From the NCBI GenBank assembly GCA_903889425.1, contig CAISXI010000192.1:1-35572 (forward strand): a stretch of 35,572 nt of DNA, written 5' to 3'. Position numbers and translations under genes: made by a program. Under the pieces are notes generated by a model. That model ran no database searches and was not told the origin of the DNA. It saw only the letters and a list, made by a program, of their open reading frames with translations. The DNA is from an uncultured Roseiflexaceae bacterium (GTDB lineage Bacteria > Chloroflexota > Chloroflexia > Chloroflexales > Roseiflexaceae). Shown one piece after another: positions 24,301-31,894 of this stretch (the first letter of the stretch is position 1; the number at the start of each line of letters is the position of its first letter).

Positions 24301-24405
24301 AACCATGCGAACGACTATTACCAATTACCAAACGCACCACCGTGATGATGATAATGACCAAAAAATGACCAAAACACCGCATTTCCACACAACGCTAGGG
24401 GTTAC

Positions 24406-24590
24406 AGGTTAAGATGAAATTTCTTCACTTGGTCACCCGCACCAGTGCGCAAACACCAACACAGACACCCCAAGCGGAAATCCATTCACTTGTCCAAAAA
24501 GAGTTCATAACAGACAGGAGCTTTGTCTCGACTACCACAAGGATGCGGTAGTAAACCAGTTTAATTGTTATTAGTTGCGGCACTTAACCT
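24406..24590. ncRNA. Candidate structured RNA closed by an 8-bp helix
   Basis: AGGTTAAG (24406-24413) and CTTAACCT (24583-24590) are perfectly complementary across 169 bases. Inside are AGACA/TGTCT (24512-24528) and ACTACC/GGTAGT (24531-24552) hairpins. The arrangement looks like a multi-branched RNA, but 5- to 8-bp arms also occur by chance. The strand is undecided. Confidence 0.25.
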
Positions 24591-24640
24591 CATTACCAAC
24601 CCTCAGCGTCATGCGGGCAGTGACTACCCCCTGTAGCATA

Positions 24641-24800
24641 AGTGTGTGGTCACACTACTTCCCGCTCGCATCTATTCAATTGTAAAGGTACGTGGCTTAC
24701 GCCATGGGTGCTACCACTTTGCGCACGCAAAGGGCTCGTCCACGAGCAACGCAACAACCAAACCAACCGCTGTCCCACAACCAAAGTGCGCACACGCACT
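24641..24800. repeat. Cluster of four short perfect hairpins
   Basis: AGTGTG/CACACT (24641-24656), CTTTGC/GCAAAG (24717-24732), GCTCG/CGAGC (24734-24747) and AGTGCG/CGCACT (24785-24800) each have a 4-base loop. Four such hairpins in 160 bases without a gene suggest structured RNA or protein-binding sites. Confidence 0.35.
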
Positions 24801-25223
24801 CACTGTCACTGCCAACAAATGCCGACAGGAGCAACAGCGTATCTATCGTGGCGAACCTACGGAAATCAACGCGGACGAACAAAAGAGATTTTTTAATAGC
24901 AGATTTACTAAACTACAACCAACAACATGCATAAGTATATAGAGCATACGTAAGTTTGTCAAGAGTCTATATTATGAAATTTTGATGAGTAGTGCCATAT
25001 CGATATTTTGCCGTATCAATAACTTATATGTTTGTTGTTTATCTCATATATTATTTTATTTTTTGTTATTTTCTACAAAAAAATACCCCCGCGGTGGTGA
25101 ATATACAACCCGAAATCACTGCACGCGTCCCAGCATACAAATGCAGTGGCGTGGCGTCCTATGGAGCACAAGAAGGAACTATACCGTGCCGCTACGGGTA
25201 GGTCTACTAGCGTACACCGACAA

Positions 25224-25232
25224 TGGTATAAT
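25224..25232 (+). promoter_or_regulatory. Extended -10 promoter of gltX
   Basis: TGGTATAAT ends 38 bases before the ATG at 25271. It is identical to the elements at 2796-2804 and, on the minus strand, 29416-29424. There is no clear -35. Confidence 0.65.
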
Positions 25233-25270
25233 TTGGCATAGGAATTGGCATAGTGTGACGAGATGGAACC

Positions 25271-26773
25271 ATGACAGAAATCAAAGGACCGGTGCGCGTG
25301 CGTTTTGCACCCAGCCCGACGGGTTATTTGCATATCGGCGGTGTCCGTACCGCCTTGTTTAATTGGTTGTTTGCTCGGCATTACGGTGGGCAGTTTTTGC
25401 TCCGTATCGAAGACACCGACGAGAAACGCTTCGTCGAAGGTGCCGCCAACGACTTGATGACCTCGATGCGCTGGGTGGGGATTGATTGGGACGAAGGCCC
25501 CGACATCGGCGGCCCCTGTGGCCCCTATGTGCAATCCGAGCGTCACGCCCAAGGCGTCTATCAGCCCTACGCCCAACAATTGCTCGAGGCGGGGTTAGCC
25601 TATATGTCGTTTACCACCGAAGAAGAGCTAGCCGAAATGAAGGCCGTGGCCGAAGCCCGGGGCATCAAAGCATTCCGCTTCCGTGGTCCCGAACGTGATT
25701 GGCCCCTCGCCAAACAACAAGAGCTCGCCGCTACTGGCAAACCGCACACCATCCGCCTCAAGACCCCCACCGATGGCAGCACCCACTTCCACGACATCGT
25801 GCGCGGCGGCGACGACGGGATTCGCATCAACAATGCCGAATTGTACGACATCGTCCTGCTCAAAAAAACCACCATGCCTGTCTATCACATGGCCCATTTG
25901 GTCGACGATCATTTGATGGGCATCACCCATGTGTTGCGGAGCGATGAATGGGTGTCGTCGACACCGTATCACGTGCTCCTGTACCAATACTTTGGCTGGG
26001 AAGCGCCAGCATTCGCCCATTTGCCGCCGATTTTGCGGGCTGACGGCCACGGCAAATTGTCCAAACGCAAAGACGACGTCTCGGCCAATCGTTTTTGGGA
26101 ACGCGGTTATCTGGCCGATGCCATGTTTAATTATTTGACCTTGCAGGGCTGGAGTTTCGACGATCATACCGAGATTATGACCCGTGCCGAAGTAGTCGAA
26201 CGCTTCACCATTGACCGCGTGTTGTCGTCACCTGCCCGTTGGAATCCGGCCAAACTGCTCGACATGAACGGCATCTACATCCGGGCTATGGCGGGTGCCG
26301 ATGTGGCGACGGCAATTACACCGTTTTTGCAAAAAGCAAATCTCGTCCCCACACCCAACGATGACCAGAGTGCCGCCTATGTGGCACGCCTGACGCCGCT
26401 CATCCATGAGCGCCTCAAGGAACTCGGCGAAGCGCCCGAATTACTCGACTTTTTGTTGGCTGATATCGAAACCCCCAGCGCTGAAGCGCTCATCCCCAAA
26501 AAAATGGACGCCGCAAGTACGCATACCGCACTGATCGCAGTCCATGCGTCACTCAGTGCCATCAGCGATTGGGACGGTCAAGAAGCCCAGCTCGAAGCAG
26601 CCCTACGGGCCTTGTGCGAACAATTCGAACTCAAGCCAGGCCAATTGTTTGGTGCCGTGCGGGTCGCGATTAGTAATCGCACCGTAGCCCCACCGTTGTT
26701 CGAGACCCTCACTGCCCTCGGGCGTACCCGGAGCCTCGACCGAATTGCTGTAGCGATTACCGTCGTCGCGTAA
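25271..26773 (+). CDS. gltX: Glutamyl-tRNA synthetase
   Basis: This is a 500-residue class I aminoacyl-tRNA synthetase that charges tRNA-Glu. The ATP-binding HIGH variant is HIGG (21-24) in APSPTGYLHIGG, and the KMSKS loop is KLSKR (262-266). The region 90-130 lacks the Cys residues that hold zinc in the E. coli enzyme (the position reads YMSFTTEEEL), as in several other bacteria. The C-terminal anticodon-binding helical domain spans about 330-495. Length is standard. The ATG follows a short leader from an extended -10. The gene is single, with a strong hairpin terminator behind it. Whether it also charges tRNA-Gln depends on gatCAB elsewhere. Confidence 0.97.
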   Translation: MTEIKGPVRVRFAPSPTGYLHIGGVRTALFNWLFARHYGGQFLLRIEDTDEKRFVEGAANDLMTSMRWVGIDWDEGPDIGGPCGPYVQSERHAQGVYQPYAQQLLEAGLAYMSFTTEEELAEMKAVAEARGIKAFRFRGPERDWPLAKQQELAATGKPHTIRLKTPTDGSTHFHDIVRGGDDGIRINNAELYDIVLLKKTTMPVYHMAHLVDDHLMGITHVLRSDEWVSSTPYHVLLYQYFGWEAPAFAHLPPILRADGHGKLSKRKDDVSANRFWERGYLADAMFNYLTLQGWSFDDHTEIMTRAEVVERFTIDRVLSSPARWNPAKLLDMNGIYIRAMAGADVATAITPFLQKANLVPTPNDDQSAAYVARLTPLIHERLKELGEAPELLDFLLADIETPSAEALIPKKMDAASTHTALIAVHASLSAISDWDGQEAQLEAALRALCEQFELKPGQLFGAVRVAISNRTVAPPLFETLTALGRTRSLDRIAVAITVVA

Positions 26774-26788
26774 TTATGTCTACTTGAA

Positions 26789-26830
26789 AAAACCACCTAC
26801 GTTGGTGATGATACCAACGTAGGTGGTTTT
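26789..26830. terminator. Perfect 18-bp hairpin, bidirectional terminator
   Basis: Arms 26789-26806 and 26813-26830 pair perfectly with loop GATGAT. The top strand ends with TTTT, and the bottom strand ends with a run of six T (complement of the A-run at 26787-26792). It separates convergent gltX and the DUF58 gene. Confidence 0.9.
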
Positions 26831-26831
26831 G

Positions 26832-27977
26832 TTATGCCTCCACTACCGTTGTAGTGATTTGGGCATGGTGAAGCGCCTGAATCACAGCGGGTGGTGCGTC
26901 CCCCTGTGCAGTCAACAACACCGCCAAGCGCTCTGATTGCGCTGGAGTAGCATACCCAAACATGGCAACCCAATCAGGCTGACAATCATGCGTAATCACA
27001 CAAATAGTCAGCTGGCGTTGACCATGCCAATCAATCTGTGCGATGACGCGGGCAAGTGGTGTGGCACCCTCACACACAAGCATTGCGAGCGCGTCCAATA
27101 TCAGCATGCGTTGGGCGGCACCACGCGCCGGAGGCAATACAGTTGGTTGGGCACCATATACGACCAACCCCACCGCATGACCAGCCGCCAACCATTGGTG
27201 CGCCCGCGTGGCCGCAATTGCAATCCCCCGTTCGTGCAACATTGCCGTTTGATGAGGCAATAGCGTTGCATCATAGATTATCCAAATCTGCGCACCAGGT
27301 TCATGGGTCTGCTCTTTGATCATCGGGATACCCCGTTTAGCGGTAGTACGCCAATGAATCCGGTTACGCGCATCGCCAGTGCGGTATTCACGCACAGCCA
27401 TGATGGTGGTGGCCTGTGGTGAGCGTTGACGACCAGCTTGTTGCCTGCCCCATTCGAGGCTCCGTCCTACATGGAGTGGTGCCATCGGGAAAAACGCTGG
27501 ATGTACAATTACATGGTGCATTGGTGCAATTTGACGTTCAAACCGAAACAGCCCGAATGGGTCACTCACTATCAGCCGACTCGGTCCTAACCCAAAATAA
27601 CCACGTTGGGTAGGGATGCTGTACCATTCGCGGCAGACGGGAAGACGGGTGAGTGTCGTCACAAAACCGTTGCTCAGATGCGCAACCGGCGCATCGTCAC
27701 AAAACTCGATTACGCTCCATGGCACTGTCGACGATATGTTTATCAGCTCGCTAATACGCTCACCCACCGCTACCCGGGGTGTATGGAGTTCGCGGGTGAG
27801 GTGTACACGTACCGCACCAAGCCAGGCCCACGCTAGCGACAATCCCAATACGGCAAGTAACAAATAGCCTATCCGCGCAAACAAACTACTGCCGATTCCT
27901 TGGGCAGCCACCAAACAGAAAAGGGCTATCAGCACAATCAACCACGGGCGTTGGCGCGACGACGTCAGCCGCAGCAT
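26832..27977 (-). CDS. DUF58-domain membrane protein
   Basis: This is a 381-residue protein. Two hydrophobic helices (about 9-27 and 34-55) are followed by a soluble region. The diagnostic DUF58 segment is MAVREYRTGDARNRIHWRTT with KRG following (about 190-215), matching the R-E-Y-x-x-G-D-x-x-R-x-I-H-W family pattern. The region after it (about 230-360) is an alpha/beta fold like the vWA-type part of DUF58 proteins. DUF58 proteins often work with MoxR ATPases and transglutaminases; neither is near here. I chose ATG 27977; a TTG at 28007 gives ten more residues, and neither has a strong ribosome site. It follows mnmE by 60 bases and is probably co-transcribed. Confidence 0.86.
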   Translation of the reverse strand: MLRLTSSRQRPWLIVLIALFCLVAAQGIGSSLFARIGYLLLAVLGLSLAWAWLGAVRVHLTRELHTPRVAVGERISELINISSTVPWSVIEFCDDAPVAHLSNGFVTTLTRLPVCREWYSIPTQRGYFGLGPSRLIVSDPFGLFRFERQIAPMHHVIVHPAFFPMAPLHVGRSLEWGRQQAGRQRSPQATTIMAVREYRTGDARNRIHWRTTAKRGIPMIKEQTHEPGAQIWIIYDATLLPHQTAMLHERGIAIAATRAHQWLAAGHAVGLVVYGAQPTVLPPARGAAQRMLILDALAMLVCEGATPLARVIAQIDWHGQRQLTICVITHDCQPDWVAMFGYATPAQSERLAVLLTAQGDAPPAVIQALHHAQITTTVVEA

Positions 27978-28037
27978 TACCGGCACCACACAATGTACTG
28001 ACAACAACGTATTGATTTTCTTTGGATGTCTGTCATA

Positions 28038-29408
28038 TTATTTTCCAATACAAAAGCGCGCAAACACCGTATCGAGTAGCGCTTCGCTCACATCAGCACC
28101 GGTAATTTCGGCCAAGGCAGCCACGGCCGCTTGGAGATCAACTGCCACCAAATCGGCAGTGTAGTGCGCCTGCAATGCGCGCAATGCGTCTTGGATATGG
28201 CTGTGACAGCGTTGTAGGGCATCGACATGGCGACTATTACTCACGCGCAAATCATGGGCGGGGGCATGGTCGAGCAGGTGGTCAGCCATCGTCTGTTGGA
28301 GCGTATCGATACCATGCCCCGACATATTCGAAATCTGGACACTCGCAACAAATGGGGCGACACGTAATAGTGGTGCATCACGTAATGTCTCATCACACAG
28401 CGTCAAATCAGCTTTGGTGAGCACCAGGATTGCGGGTAAATCACCACGAGCAGCCAATGCCACGTGGTCTTGCGGGGTCAAGGGTTGTGATGCATCAATC
28501 AATACCAGCGCAAGGTCTGCATGTGCCGCAGCAGTGCGGCTCCGTGCCACGCCTAATTGCTCAACCACATCGGTACTGTCGTCGGTAATCCCGGCAGTAT
28601 CGATGAAGCGCACGGGAACCCCTAGGATATCGGCAGATTCTTCGAGTGTGTCACGGGTGGTACCGGCAATCGGCGATACAATCGCACGGTCATGGCGCAA
28701 CAATCTGTTGAGCAGGCTTGATTTGCCCACATTGGGTCGCCCCATCAGCACCACCCGCGCGCCATCACGCAACACCATGCCAGTGCGGGCACCAGCGAGT
28801 AATGTATCGATAGATGTCATCAGCTGAACAAGGGCATGCGTATCAACGGCGGTTTCGGCGACTTCATCGGGGAAGTCGATGCGCGCCACCACTGCCGCTA
28901 ATTCATAATTAATCGTTGCGATGAATTGCGTCACTTGTTGCCCCAACCACCCTTGGAGTTGGGCTTGGGCTTGGCCGAGGGCTTGGCTGGTTTGGGCTTG
29001 GATGACGTCCATCACTGCTTCGGCTTGACTCAGATCGATGCGCCCTGCCACATAGGCCCGCATCGTGAATTCACCGGCGTTGGCCATCCGGGCACCACAC
29101 ATCAAAATACGTTGGAGCACAGATTCAAGGGCGATGCGGCCACCATGGCACGAGATTTCGACCACATCTTCGCCCGTATAACTACGGGGCGCCCGCATCC
29201 AGACTGCTAATACTTCATCGATGATTTGGTCAGTAATAGTCAACACATGCCCATAACGCATGACATGCGGGCGCCATGCAGCAACCCGGCGCGGGCGGTA
29301 GATTTTTTGCAGAATCGCCAAGGCATCAGTCCCACTGATACGTATGATACCGATGGCTCCTTGACCGGGAGGGGTGGCGATCGCCACAATCGTGTCGTCG
29401 TATTTCAT
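28038..29408 (-). CDS. mnmE: tRNA modification GTPase MnmE
   Basis: This is a 456-residue GTPase that, with MnmG, makes the 5-carboxymethylaminomethyl group on U34 of tRNAs. The N-terminal folate-binding domain starts with DTIVAIATPPGQGAIGIIRI-like residues (5-24). The G domain is inserted in the helical domain: G1 GRPNVGKS (223-230), DTAGI (270-274) and TKAD (331-334). The C-terminal CIGK (453-456), with the reactive Cys, is present. The ATG lies only 7 bases beyond an extended -10, so the message is probably leaderless. mnmG is not in the window. Confidence 0.97.
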   Translation of the reverse strand: MKYDDTIVAIATPPGQGAIGIIRISGTDALAILQKIYRPRRVAAWRPHVMRYGHVLTITDQIIDEVLAVWMRAPRSYTGEDVVEISCHGGRIALESVLQRILMCGARMANAGEFTMRAYVAGRIDLSQAEAVMDVIQAQTSQALGQAQAQLQGWLGQQVTQFIATINYELAAVVARIDFPDEVAETAVDTHALVQLMTSIDTLLAGARTGMVLRDGARVVLMGRPNVGKSSLLNRLLRHDRAIVSPIAGTTRDTLEESADILGVPVRFIDTAGITDDSTDVVEQLGVARSRTAAAHADLALVLIDASQPLTPQDHVALAARGDLPAILVLTKADLTLCDETLRDAPLLRVAPFVASVQISNMSGHGIDTLQQTMADHLLDHAPAHDLRVSNSRHVDALQRCHSHIQDALRALQAHYTADLVAVDLQAAVAALAEITGADVSEALLDTVFARFCIGK

Positions 29409-29620
29409 ATTAGGTATTATACCAACCCCTTACCCCAATCGACACGATATCTCCGCACACAACGGCAACGTACGCAAATCAACACGCCAATATTTCGCCC
29501 ATTATATTTACAATACATACACAAATAATACACAACGCCGTTTCGTTGCATCAAGATAGCGCATCTAAAAAAGAGTGTGCTATTATGAAAAAAATGTACC
29601 CTACAGACCAAGGAGTACCC
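29409..29620. other. Divergent intergenic region between mnmE and pucC-like gene
   Basis: This 212-base gap holds the mnmE promoter at its left end. Toward pucC the sequence TATTAT (29581-29586) may be a -10. I saw no good TGT-N12-ACA (PpsR/CrtJ-type) site and no strong hairpin. Confidence 0.4.
29416..29424 (-). promoter_or_regulatory. Extended -10 promoter of mnmE, leaderless arrangement
   Basis: On the minus strand TGGTATAAT ends at 29416, 7 bases before the ATG at 29408. Initiation about 7 bases downstream of the -10 would start the RNA at, or within a base or two of, the AUG. No ribosome site is seen. Confidence 0.6.
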
Positions 29621-31054
29621 ATGGCGACGAAACGCGATTCAATCCGCAGTGTATGGCAAACATCGCGAGCCGAAACTAATGCATGGTTATTGGCCCGCCC
29701 CAACATCCATTGGTGGGTCAAAGTCTTGCGCTTGGGGTTATTTCAATTTGGGGTAGGGGTGTCGTTAGCACCGATTACCGGCACATTAAATCGGGTCTTG
29801 ATTAATGAGTTTGCTTTGTCCGCCGGATTTGTGGCGTTATTGATGTCAATTCATTATTTTATTTCGCCCATCCGCACCATTATTGGGCATGCATCTGACC
29901 GCAAACGTATCGAAGGTCGCTGGCGTACACCATATATTATTTTGGGGACCATGCTTACCTTTGGCGGCTTAACAACAGCACCTTTTTCATTAGTGTTATT
30001 TAGCCCCGAAAGTCTACTCAAAGGCAATATCGTCTATGTAATTTGTATTGCTATTTTTGTGGTGTATGGTGTAGGGGTCAACATCGTTGAGACCACCTAT
30101 CTCGCACTTGTGGGTGATATCACGACCGACGAGGATCGCGGCAAAATCCTCGCAGTGCTCTGGTTGATGTTAGTAAGTGGAACAGTTGTGGGGGCTTTTT
30201 TTACAGGATTATCATTGATATCGTACACGCATACGCGCTTAATCGGCGTCATGCAGGGCAGTGCCGTCGTATTTATTGTCTGTACGATTTTGTCATTATA
30301 TGATCAGGAGCGGTTACGCCCTGATGGCACCCTTGTTAATGACATTGCACGCAAGGTACGTTATACCCTCAAGGAATCATTGATCCGTGTATGGGCATCA
30401 CCCACCTTGCGCAGTTTGTTTTTTGTTTTTTTTATTGCAACTTTAGGATTCGGCACGCACGATATTTTGCTTGAGCCGTATGGTGCCGAAATTCTGAATA
30501 TGAGTGTGACCGCCACCACCTTTTTGACGGCACTCTGGGGCGTCGCGATGATTTTTGCCATTGTCATTGCCGGATTATGGTTGTGGCGGGGCGGGAGCAG
30601 TGCGCGACTAATCATCGCCGGTGGTATTGCCGGGATGCTCGGATTTGGGCTCGTATCTGCGAGTGGCTATGTCGGCATTGTCGGTGGATTCCAAATCGGC
30701 GTGGCAACTATTGGTATTGGTCGTGGACTGTTTATCGTGGGGAGTATCGCCACGGTCATGAGTCTGGCAGACCGTGACCATACCGGGCTTTTTTTGGGGA
30801 TATGGGGGGTGGTACAATCTCTTGCCCAAGGCTTTGGTACAATTGGTGGGGGTGTTGCCCGTGATGTCATCAAAGCCCGTACCAACGATGCCTTGTTAGG
30901 GTATGTCAGTGTTTATAGCACTGCAGGGGTCTTGTTAATTATCATGATTATTTATATGTTCATTAGTCGTATCGGTCGCAAACTCGAAAATGGCGATATC
31001 CGTTCGCCATGGAGCGGGTTACAAGATATTCCTGCCGATCAATTATTGTATTAA
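29621..31054 (+). CDS. pucC: PucC/LhaA-family (bacterio)chlorophyll transporter or pigment-protein assembly factor
   Basis: This is a 477-residue protein with about twelve membrane helices. The first helix region LRLGLFQFGVGVSLAPITG is followed by TLNRVLINEF, and then SPIRTIIGHASDRK. These match the PucC signature RLGLFQ ... GTLNRV.I.E ... P.R..IGH.SD. PucC-type proteins assist assembly of light-harvesting complexes or export bacteriochlorophyll-type pigments; they form the BCH branch of the MFS. It is strong evidence that the organism is phototrophic or recently was. The ATG at 29621 has AAGGAG upstream, better than the earlier in-frame starts at 29546 or 29588. The next gene starts 10 bases after the stop. 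Confidence 0.9.
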   Translation: MATKRDSIRSVWQTSRAETNAWLLARPNIHWWVKVLRLGLFQFGVGVSLAPITGTLNRVLINEFALSAGFVALLMSIHYFISPIRTIIGHASDRKRIEGRWRTPYIILGTMLTFGGLTTAPFSLVLFSPESLLKGNIVYVICIAIFVVYGVGVNIVETTYLALVGDITTDEDRGKILAVLWLMLVSGTVVGAFFTGLSLISYTHTRLIGVMQGSAVVFIVCTILSLYDQERLRPDGTLVNDIARKVRYTLKESLIRVWASPTLRSLFFVFFIATLGFGTHDILLEPYGAEILNMSVTATTFLTALWGVAMIFAIVIAGLWLWRGGSSARLIIAGGIAGMLGFGLVSASGYVGIVGGFQIGVATIGIGRGLFIVGSIATVMSLADRDHTGLFLGIWGVVQSLAQGFGTIGGGVARDVIKARTNDALLGYVSVYSTAGVLLIIMIIYMFISRIGRKLENGDIRSPWSGLQDIPADQLLY

Positions 31055-31064
31055 GGGGGGCGGA

Positions 31065-31844
31065 ATGGGCTATCTATCGGCCATCGGTTATGCCCTCGTG
31101 CTCTGGTGGGTGAGTACTGGTGTAATTATCGTACTCTATCGTCAGCCCCGTTGGACCTACGATGCGACGTTTGGGATGCTCACCGTAATGGCTGCTGGTT
31201 GTGCGACACTGTTATTTCTGATACGGAACGACACCAGTACCACCGCAACCTATCTATCATTTAGTGCGGGTACATTGGTATGGGGCTGGAATTTAGCGAG
31301 CTATTATACGGGTACGATTAGCGGTCCGACTACCGTAATCCCAGCCGAACCCCTCAACGCAAATCAGCGCTTTCGGTTGGCAGTACGCAGTGGGTTGTAC
31401 CATGAAATCGTATCGCTGGGCATGGTAATCATCGCACTTTGGTGGTGCATCGGGGCACCCAATACCAGTGGGCAATTAACCATTGTGTTGTTTTATGTGA
31501 TGCACCAATTATCAAAATTAAATATTTACTTTGGCGCACGCAACTTTAGTGGCGAGTGGTTACCGGAGCATTTGCGCTACATCATGGTTTTTTTTGGTCC
31601 TACCCGCAATCATTGGTTTTTTGGGGTAACCATTAGTGTCGCACTTGGCATTACGCTATGGACGATTGTCGCAGCCCAGGCGGCCATTGATGATGCAACC
31701 CAAATTCGCATGACGTTTTTGGCATTACTTTCGGGAGCGGCTGTATTAGAGATTTTTGTGTTAATGATTCCACCAGCATATTTACATCGTAGTTTGGCAT
31801 TTCTCACGCATTTATCTGTTGCGGCAAATACCAAACCACGCTAA
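31065..31844 (+). CDS. puhE: DUF3623 photosynthetic complex assembly protein 2 (PuhE-like)
   Basis: This is a 259-residue membrane protein with about seven helices. The match to the DUF3623/PuhE family is seen in YALVLWWVSTG (near the N-terminus), LVWGWNLASYYTG-ISGP (about 65-82), RSGLYHEI (about 108-115), GAPNTSGQLT, LSKLNIYFGARNF (about 150-162) and LPEHLRYI (about 167-174). In Proteobacteria puhE lies in the reaction-centre H-subunit cluster and affects reaction centre and light-harvesting levels; the mechanism is unsettled. Here it follows pucC by 10 bases, with GGGGGG before the ATG, and no H subunit gene is seen. The symbol is by similarity and the role is inferred. Confidence 0.85.
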   Translation: MGYLSAIGYALVLWWVSTGVIIVLYRQPRWTYDATFGMLTVMAAGCATLLFLIRNDTSTTATYLSFSAGTLVWGWNLASYYTGTISGPTTVIPAEPLNANQRFRLAVRSGLYHEIVSLGMVIIALWWCIGAPNTSGQLTIVLFYVMHQLSKLNIYFGARNFSGEWLPEHLRYIMVFFGPTRNHWFFGVTISVALGITLWTIVAAQAAIDDATQIRMTFLALLSGAAVLEIFVLMIPPAYLHRSLAFLTHLSVAANTKPR

Positions 31845-31894
31845 ATTAGGCTATACTATGGGGAGTACCCATAGTGATAATTGGTGGAGTTTAT

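Larger units (their letters stand above)
23992..25270. other. 1.3-kb region without a credible gene, dense in inverted repeats
   Basis: I find no open frame here with a good ribosome site, codon pattern or recognisable family. The stretch 24011-24800 holds many inverted repeats, listed separately. The stretch from about 24940 to 25085 is very A/T-rich against the rest of the window. The stretch 25100-25220 is again mixed and has a 7-bp inverted repeat (CACTGCA and TGCAGTG, about 25117-25148). The last part is the gltX promoter. The two flanking genes are divergent. Confidence 0.6.

Noticed and set aside
24081-24302. 73-residue open frame in the gene-free tract
   Set aside because: No ribosome site, no recognisable family, and it runs through the strongest inverted repeats, which explain its base pattern better than coding.
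24642-24942. Three overlapping open frames of 80-98 residues
   Set aside because: All three plus-strand frames are open over the same stretch because stop-like triplets are rare there; none has a start signal or a sensible protein composition.
23992-25270. tRNA, tmRNA, SRP RNA or RNase P RNA in the gene-free tract
   Set aside because: I looked for a T-loop GGTTCGA-type motif, the GGAAGG-type SRP core and the RNase P GAGGAAAGTCC motif and saw none.
29546-29620. Longer start for the pucC-like gene
   Set aside because: The ATG at 29621 has AAGGAG at good spacing and the family starts near there; the extra residues are polar and unlike the family.
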